Positions 59,214-64,000 of a stretch of 64,000 nt of DNA are shown here, piece by piece. A program made the position numbers and the translations under genes. The stretch is from positions 434,001 to 498,000 of the forward strand of contig NZ_CP021874.1 in NCBI RefSeq assembly GCF_002197645.1, read 5' to 3'. Positions within the stretch are counted from its first letter, which is position 1. The number at the start of each line of letters is the position of its first letter. Source of the stretch: Enterococcus wangshanyuanii (GTDB lineage: Bacteria > Bacillota > Bacilli > Lactobacillales > Enterococcaceae). The notes below the pieces were generated by a model. The model was given only the letters and a program-made list of their open reading frames with translations, was not told where the DNA came from and did no database searches.

Positions 59214-60662
59214 ATGACAAAAAATAATTTTACTGACTATCCTTTAGGAGAAGAAATAATCAAAGCAGTCACTGATTTAGGCTATAAATATCCAACGATC
59301 GTTCAGCAATTGGTGATTCCAAAAGTTTTTGCTGGAAAAGATATGCTTGTTCAGTCGCAGACTGGTAGTGGGAAAACTGCTAGTTTTGGCATTCCCTTAT
59401 GTGAAAAAGTTGAATGGCCTGAAAATAAACCGCAGGTACTGATTCTTGAACCAACGAGAGAGTTAGCCCAACAAGTCCAAGAAGATTTGATCAATATTGG
59501 CAGATACAAACGAGTTAAAACAACAGCAGTATACGGGAAAGCGTCATTTATCAAGCAAAAGTCAGAACTTAAACAAAAAAGTCATATCGTGGTCGGAACA
59601 CCAGGACGTGTATTTGATCATATTTTGAAAGGTACGTTGTTCCTTGAGAAGATTCGCTATGTAGTGATCGATGAAGCGGATGAAATGCTGAATATGGGGT
59701 TTATCGATCAAGTCAAGGAGATCATTCAAGCCTTGCCGCCGCAAAGGCAAACACTGCTTTTTTCTGCAACAATGCCTGAAAAGGTCGTAGAATTGAGCCG
59801 AAGCTATTTATCAGAACCGGAAAGGATAAAAGTCGAGGCAACTGAAAGGACCATTCCCAAAATCCAACATGCATTTTTACCAGTTGCTGATGAGGAAAAA
59901 TTTGCTGCACTAGAAGCACTGACAGTTGTTGAAAATCCTGACTCATGTATCATTTTTTGTAATACGCAAGAAAAAGTAGATAATACTTACGATCATCTCG
60001 TCGATGCTGGCTACCCGGTTGGTAAAATTCATGGAGGAATGATTCAAGAAGATCGTTTTGAAGTCATGGATGCCTTTAGAAATAAACGTTTTCGTTACTT
60101 GGTTGCAACAGATGTTGCAGCAAGAGGGATCGATATAGAAAATATCACTCATGTGATCAATATGGATGCTCCTTATGAAAAAGAAAATTATATTCATCGG
60201 GTAGGGAGAACGGGACGAGCAGGTAAAGAGGGTTTTGCACTAACATTTTTCACAGCAAAAGATCAAGAACTAAAAAAAGAGATAGAAGCATACGGCGATC
60301 TTAAAATGAATCAGATCAGTTTACCAAATGCGAAACAAGTCACTCGAAGTCGAGTGGCATTTGAGAAAAAAATCACTACTAAACAAGTTCAGCAAGCGCC
60401 AAAAGGAAAAGCCTTAGAGCAAGATATCATGAAGCTCTATTTTAATGGTGGGAAGAAGAAGAAATTACGAGCATTGGACTTTGTTGGAACACTTACTTCG
60501 ATTGATGGAATCACTGCTGAAGATATTGGCATCATCACAATTCAAGAGAATGTGACGTATATTGATATTTTAAATGGCAAAGGAACGCTGGTCCTTCAAG
60601 CAATGAAGGATCGAACGATCAAAGGCAAACAGCTTAAAGTTCACAAAGCACGAAAGAAATAA
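59214..60662 (+). CDS. DEAD-box RNA helicase, DbpA/YxiN type
   Basis: 482 residues. RecA-like core: Q-motif-like [12 protein letters not shown], motif I SQTGSGKT, Ia [46 protein letters not shown]. The C-terminal domain (about 405-482) is an RNA-recognition fold of the DbpA class, which targets hairpin 92 of 23S rRNA in B. subtilis YxiN and E. coli DbpA. So it likely assists 50S subunit assembly. ATGAGGTT precedes the ATG. Monocistronic with its own terminator. Confidence 0.93.
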   Translation: MTKNNFTDYPLGEEIIKAVTDLGYKYPTIVQQLVIPKVFAGKDMLVQSQTGSGKTASFGIPLCEKVEWPENKPQVLILEPTRELAQQVQEDLINIGRYKRVKTTAVYGKASFIKQKSELKQKSHIVVGTPGRVFDHILKGTLFLEKIRYVVIDEADEMLNMGFIDQVKEIIQALPPQRQTLLFSATMPEKVVELSRSYLSEPERIKVEATERTIPKIQHAFLPVADEEKFAALEALTVVENPDSCIIFCNTQEKVDNTYDHLVDAGYPVGKIHGGMIQEDRFEVMDAFRNKRFRYLVATDVAARGIDIENITHVINMDAPYEKENYIHRVGRTGRAGKEGFALTFFTAKDQELKKEIEAYGDLKMNQISLPNAKQVTRSRVAFEKKITTKQVQQAPKGKALEQDIMKLYFNGGKKKKLRALDFVGTLTSIDGITAEDIGIITIQENVTYIDILNGKGTLVLQAMKDRTIKGKQLKVHKARKK

Positions 60663-60670
60663 TTAGAAAA

Positions 60671-60713
60671 AAACGAGCGATTTTGAACGTGGATGTTCAG
60701 ATCGCTTTTTTCT
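60671..60713 (+). terminator. helicase terminator
   Basis: AGCGAT (60676-60681) pairs with ATCGCT (60701-60706), an inner GAAC/GTTC helix is at 60685-60698, and TTTTTT follows. Confidence 0.82.
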
Positions 60714-60759
60714 TTAAACATGAAATTTTTTTAAGAATTCTTCTCAAGTATGAAATTTT

Positions 60760-60843
60760 GTTGATTTTGTTTCGCTAAGGTTGATTTTTCTAGGCAAAGT
60801 CAACTGTAAGTATCTTGTAGGTTGATTTTGTTTCTTTTATAAT
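60760..60843 (+). promoter_or_regulatory. promoter region with three GTTGATTTT repeats
   Basis: GTTGATTTTGTTTC occurs at 60760-60773 and 60821-60834, and GTTGATTTTTC at 60780-60790; a reverse GTCAAC lies at 60799-60804. The -10 TATAAT is at 60838-60843. The repeats end right at the promoter and could be the binding site of the XRE regulator encoded next. Confidence 0.6.
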
Positions 60844-60862
60844 ACGGATAGGAGGTGGAGAA

Positions 60863-61969
60863 ATGGATGAACTTAATTTAGCGTCAGTGATCGTTTCAAA
60901 AAGACGTGAAAAAGGAATCACTCAAGAGCATCTAGCTGAATATATCGGAGTCACTAAAGCTTCTGTTTCGAAATGGGAGAATGGGTTAAGTTATCCTGAC
61001 ATCGTTCTTCTACCACGATTAGCGTCATATTTTGATTTAACGATCGATGCTCTGCTTGGTTTTACAGCCCAGTTAGATGAAAGACAGATTCAAGCAGTCT
61101 ATCAGGAATTGGCGTTGGATTTTTTTGAAAAAGACTTTGAAGAAGTCATCAATAAAAGTCAAACATTCGTAAAAAAATATTATTCATGTTATCCGTTACT
61201 ATTGAAAATGGTCCTACTGTATATCAATCATGTGTCACTAGCTAGGGATGAACAGCAAATGAATGCATTGATGACTGAGGCATTAGCATTATGTACGCGG
61301 ATCCGCGAAAATAGCAAAAATATTGAACAGCTAAAAGAGGCAACTAGCTATCAAGCAATGTGTTACCTGATTTTAAAAAAAGGAGAAGCTGTATTGACAT
61401 TGATCGGTGAAACCGTAAGCGATGAGAATGCAGATGGTCTATTGATCGCTCAAGCGTTTCAACTTCTAGGAAATGTCGAAAAGGCCCAAGAAACCCTTCA
61501 AATCGAGGCTTATCAAAAATTGACTGCTTTTTATAATTGCTTACTTCATTTAATCCAAAGCAATCTAGGGAATTTCGCTGAAGCAGAAACAGCATATCTT
61601 AGAGCAGAAGCGCTGAGCAGATTATTTAATATGAGAACATTGAGCCCGAATAGCGCTGCAGGACTGTATGCTTTAGGTGCACAGATGTATCAGCTAGCAG
61701 ATTTATCTGAAAAAGCGCTGGAATTATTAGAGAAGTATGTTGACGTTTGTGTGGACGGCTTCTTTCCTATTGATTTCCATGGAGATGCTTTCTTTGATAA
61801 AGTTGAGGATTGGTTAGAGCATAAAAAATTTGTGCCCAGAAATGAAAAAGTCGTCAAGGAAAGTATGATCAGAGATGTTTTACAAAATCCTATATTTGAA
61901 CCGCTGCGTCAACGAACTGAATTTATTAAAATGAATGAAAAGATAACCAATTATCTAGGAGGAAATTAA
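60863..61969 (+). CDS. XRE-family regulator with TPR-like C-terminal domain
   Basis: 368 residues. The HTH (SKRREKGITQEHLAEYIGVTKASVSKWENGLSYPDI) is at about 12-48. The rest is helical repeats with TPR-like pairs (ALALCTRIRENSKNIEQLKEATSYQAMCYL; NVEKAQETLQIEAYQK; FAEAETAYLRAEALSR). AGGAGGTGG precedes the ATG. It begins a four-gene unit with a small membrane protein, an ABC ATPase and a permease, and is likely its sensor-repressor. The inducer, perhaps a peptide or cell-envelope stress, cannot be read. Confidence 0.85.
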   Translation: MDELNLASVIVSKRREKGITQEHLAEYIGVTKASVSKWENGLSYPDIVLLPRLASYFDLTIDALLGFTAQLDERQIQAVYQELALDFFEKDFEEVINKSQTFVKKYYSCYPLLLKMVLLYINHVSLARDEQQMNALMTEALALCTRIRENSKNIEQLKEATSYQAMCYLILKKGEAVLTLIGETVSDENADGLLIAQAFQLLGNVEKAQETLQIEAYQKLTAFYNCLLHLIQSNLGNFAEAETAYLRAEALSRLFNMRTLSPNSAAGLYALGAQMYQLADLSEKALELLEKYVDVCVDGFFPIDFHGDAFFDKVEDWLEHKKFVPRNEKVVKESMIRDVLQNPIFEPLRQRTEFIKMNEKITNYLGGN

Positions 61970-61970
61970 A

Positions 61971-62171
61971 ATGGAAAATTTACATGACTATTTACCGATA
62001 TTGATCCCGTTGATCGTGCTTCAGCTGGGATTAATGATCGCTGCGCTGGTTCATATTTTTCGTCACAAATCGTATCGGATGGGCAATCGGATACTTTGGG
62101 GCATCATAAGCATTTTTATCAGCATTATTGGTCCAGTATTATATTTCACCTTAGGAAGAAGTGAAGAGTAG
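61971..62171 (+). CDS. small PLDc_N-type membrane protein (YxlE-like)
   Basis: 66 residues with two transmembrane helices (about 9-28 and 43-60). The central HxxRHKSYRMGNRILWGIISIFISIIGPVLYFTLGR segment is the phospholipase-D N-terminal-like domain, also present in B. subtilis YxlE, a partner of the YxlFG ABC exporter and of anti-sigma control. It starts one base after the regulator and its last base is also the first base of the ATPase start, so coupling is tight. A role as a sensor or assembly subunit of the exporter is inferred. Confidence 0.85.
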   Translation: MENLHDYLPILIPLIVLQLGLMIAALVHIFRHKSYRMGNRILWGIISIFISIIGPVLYFTLGRSEE

Positions 62172-63079
62172 TGGAGACATTAGCAATTAAAGGCTTATCG
62201 AAAAGCTTCAATGGAAATAAAGTAATCGATGACATCTCTTTTACGCTTTCTGAAGGAGAGATTTTAGGCTTTATTGGCGCTAATGGTGCTGGTAAAACAA
62301 CAACGATGAAAATGATCTTAGGCTTGTTGCCGGCAGATAGTGGTGAAATCTATGTGTGTGGTGAGAAAGTGTCATTTGGGCAAACCAAAACAAATCGTCA
62401 TATCGGCTATCTGCCTGATGTACCAGAATTTTACGGTTACATGCGTCCAAAAGAATACTTACGGTTATGCGGTGAAATTGTCGGACTGGATTCAACAATG
62501 TTAGATGAACGTATTGGAACATTACTGACATTAGTCGGGCTTTCAAAAAACAATAAAATCAGTGGGTTTTCCCGCGGGATGAAACAACGTCTAGGCATTG
62601 CACAAGCGCTTTTGAATGAACCTAAGTTATTGATTCTTGATGAACCTACCTCCGCGCTTGATCCTATTGGCAGAAAAGAAATATTAGATTTGCTTAACCA
62701 AGTCAAAGGAAAAACAACAGTCATTTTTTCTACTCATGTTCTTTCTGATGTAGAGCGTATTTGCGATAAAGTAGCGATTCTCGATCAAGGAAAAATCGCT
62801 TTGCAGGGAAGTTTAGATGAGTTGCGTGACCAGCGTAGTTCACATTCTCTTTTGATTGAATTTTCATCATTAGAAAATAGGGATCGGCTTTTAGCGCTAA
62901 CTGAATTATCGAAAGAAGACATTATCATAAAAGACCTTGTGATAACAATAAAGGTTGAACATCTTGAAAAGACACAACGTATGCTTTTAGATTTATTGTC
63001 TGAGCATGGTATTTTACCTCGTAAGCTTGAGGTATTGGAGCCAACTTTAGAAAGTTTATATATGGAGGTGGTCAAATGA
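62171..63079 (+). CDS. ABC transporter ATPase
   Basis: 302 residues from GTG 62171, overlapping the previous stop by one base. Walker A GANGAGKTT, Q-loop YLPDVPEFYG, signature FSRGMKQRLG, Walker B LLILDEP and H-loop FSTHV are all present. It is an exporter-type ATPase of the YxlF/BcrA group. The permease overlaps its end by four bases. With the permease and the XRE regulator it probably exports a peptide, lipid or antimicrobial, or responds to it. The substrate is unknown. Confidence 0.93.
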   Translation: METLAIKGLSKSFNGNKVIDDISFTLSEGEILGFIGANGAGKTTTMKMILGLLPADSGEIYVCGEKVSFGQTKTNRHIGYLPDVPEFYGYMRPKEYLRLCGEIVGLDSTMLDERIGTLLTLVGLSKNNKISGFSRGMKQRLGIAQALLNEPKLLILDEPTSALDPIGRKEILDLLNQVKGKTTVIFSTHVLSDVERICDKVAILDQGKIALQGSLDELRDQRSSHSLLIEFSSLENRDRLLALTELSKEDIIIKDLVITIKVEHLEKTQRMLLDLLSEHGILPRKLEVLEPTLESLYMEVVK

Positions 63080-63846
63080 GAGCCTTCATTGCTTTCACAA
63101 AAAAAGAGCTGGTCGAAAGTTTGCGAACGTATCGTTTTCCAGTACTTATCACTGTCTTTCTATTATTTGGGATGATGAGTCCGTTGTTTGCAAAACTGCT
63201 GCCAGAGATATTGAAAAGTTTAGGCGACGGGGGAGAAGGTGTTGTGATCAAAATGCCCGAACCAACGGCGATGGATTCATGGATGCAGTTTTTTAAAAAT
63301 GTCGGTCAAATGGGGATGCTGGTCTTGATCATAAGCTTTAGTGGAATCATGGCGAATGAACTGAGTAAAGGAACCTTGATCAATCTATTGACGAAAGGGA
63401 TGAAGCGGTCAACGATCATTTTGTCTAAGTTTTTCACGGCAAGTATGATTTGGTTAGTAAGCTATGGACTTTGTTTAATCGTTTGCTGGGGATATACGGA
63501 ATATTATTGGCCGTCTAACGGGTTAGAGAATGGTTTTCTCGCTTTTTCAGCTTTATGGCTATTTGGAGAATTGCTGATTGCTTTGTTGATTTTTGGCGGT
63601 ATTTTATTTGGAAAACTATCCGGCAGCTTGATTACGTGTTTAGGAGCTGTTGGTATCTTTAGTATAATCAGCTTGTTCCCAAGTCTACAAAAATACAACC
63701 CGATCGCACTTTCTGGCGATGCAGTGAATTTACTGAATGCTCAAAAAGTAGCTGCAGATTTTATACCAGCAATGATTATTTGTATTTTACTTACAGCAGC
63801 TATGCTCATTACATCAATCCTAATTTTCAATAAAAAACACGTATAG
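63076..63846 (+). CDS. ABC transporter permease
   Basis: 256 residues, ABC-2 type, with six membrane segments: one near the start (YRFPVLITVFLLFGMMSPLF) and five from residue 90 on. The MANELSKGTLINLLTKGMKRSTIILSKF segment is the conserved cytoplasmic loop of ABC-2 permeases. An outward loop (about 45-85) carries many Gly/Glu. It overlaps the ATPase by four bases. It is the last gene of the XRE-controlled unit and is followed by a terminator at 63904. Confidence 0.9.
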   Translation: MRAFIAFTKKELVESLRTYRFPVLITVFLLFGMMSPLFAKLLPEILKSLGDGGEGVVIKMPEPTAMDSWMQFFKNVGQMGMLVLIISFSGIMANELSKGTLINLLTKGMKRSTIILSKFFTASMIWLVSYGLCLIVCWGYTEYYWPSNGLENGFLAFSALWLFGELLIALLIFGGILFGKLSGSLITCLGAVGIFSIISLFPSLQKYNPIALSGDAVNLLNAQKVAADFIPAMIICILLTAAMLITSILIFNKKHV

Positions 63847-63903
63847 TTTTGCCGCTGACTGTTTTTTATTCATGGAATCTGATTCTCGTTATTAAATAAT
63901 ATG

Positions 63904-63940
63904 AATGGTTCAACTGGTAATTGCAGTTGGACCATTTTTG
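63904..63940 (+). terminator. terminator of the XRE-ABC unit
   Basis: AATGGTTCAACTG (63904-63916) pairs with CAGTTGGACCATT (63924-63936) with one wobble, followed by T residues. Nothing further is seen up to 64000. Confidence 0.88.
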
Positions 63941-64000
63941 GTCTTTTTTCGCTGGTTATACGTAAATGAAACAAAATTTTGGGTTCAACAGTTCTCTCTT

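Overview
The window is a low-GC Firmicutes chromosome segment that reads as Enterococcus, probably the E. faecalis-like group. The evidence is the gene order polA-mutM-coaE ... nrdR-dnaB-dnaI, AAGGAGG-type ribosome sites with frequent TTG/GTG starts, a CtsR-type clpB promoter, an LPxTG protein and many PTS/PRD genes. No rRNA, tRNA, insertion sequence, prophage or CRISPR array was seen. The species call is inference from gene content only.

Layout. 0-4.7 kb: 3' part of a double ATPase of an ECF-type transporter, a small monooxygenase-like protein, a GH1 glycosidase, a methyltransferase and a universal stress protein. 4.7-13.2 kb: a secreted M23 peptidoglycan hydrolase, then a regulator-rich stretch (XRE, Mga-like and Rgg-like proteins, an aldo/keto reductase, an orphan 187-aa protein and very short SD-preceded ORFs). 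It ends in a 1.4-kb region that is mostly non-coding and carries two multi-hairpin segments around a 125-aa orphan gene. 13.2-16.5 kb: a thioester/CnaB/VaFE-repeat LPxTG surface protein. 17-28 kb: DNA replication and repair genes (polA, mutM, coaE, nrdR, dnaB, dnaI), interrupted by a three-gene polysaccharide block. 28.3-37.2 kb: a second, larger exopolysaccharide operon of the B. subtilis YdaJKLMN / Listeria Pss type, with a degenerate GGDEF-like subunit. 37.4-48 kb: clpB, a TMEM175-like channel, ohrR-ohr, a protein made of five 20-residue repeats, small metabolic genes and lepA. 48-52 kb: a LysR/acetyltransferase pair and a MerR-type-promoter redox operon. 52.1-58.4 kb: a seven-gene Gat-type PTS operon with its own PRD activator. 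58.4-64 kb: a DUF998 protein, a DbpA-type helicase and an XRE-controlled ABC exporter.

How the genes work together. The two polysaccharide blocks sit on either side of nrdR-dnaB-dnaI. Together they encode sugar-nucleotide oxidation, two processive GT2 synthases, a BcsB-like partner, a deacetylase-like protein, a GH8-like hydrolase, a GT-C-like membrane protein and a regulator-like membrane protein: the parts list for a synthase-dependent exopolysaccharide. The PTS operon carries a complete uptake-and-cleavage set (EIIA, EIIC, EIIB, class II aldolase, TIM-like isomerase) plus a YjbQ protein, but no polyol-phosphate dehydrogenase. It has a readable control region: an 18-bp palindrome, a promoter and a cre site.

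The least explained parts are the structured non-coding region at 12.1-13.0 kb, the micro-ORFs next to peptide-regulator-like genes, the 20-residue repeat protein and the 17-bp stem in the clpB leader. All functional calls come from reading motifs by eye; no database search was run.
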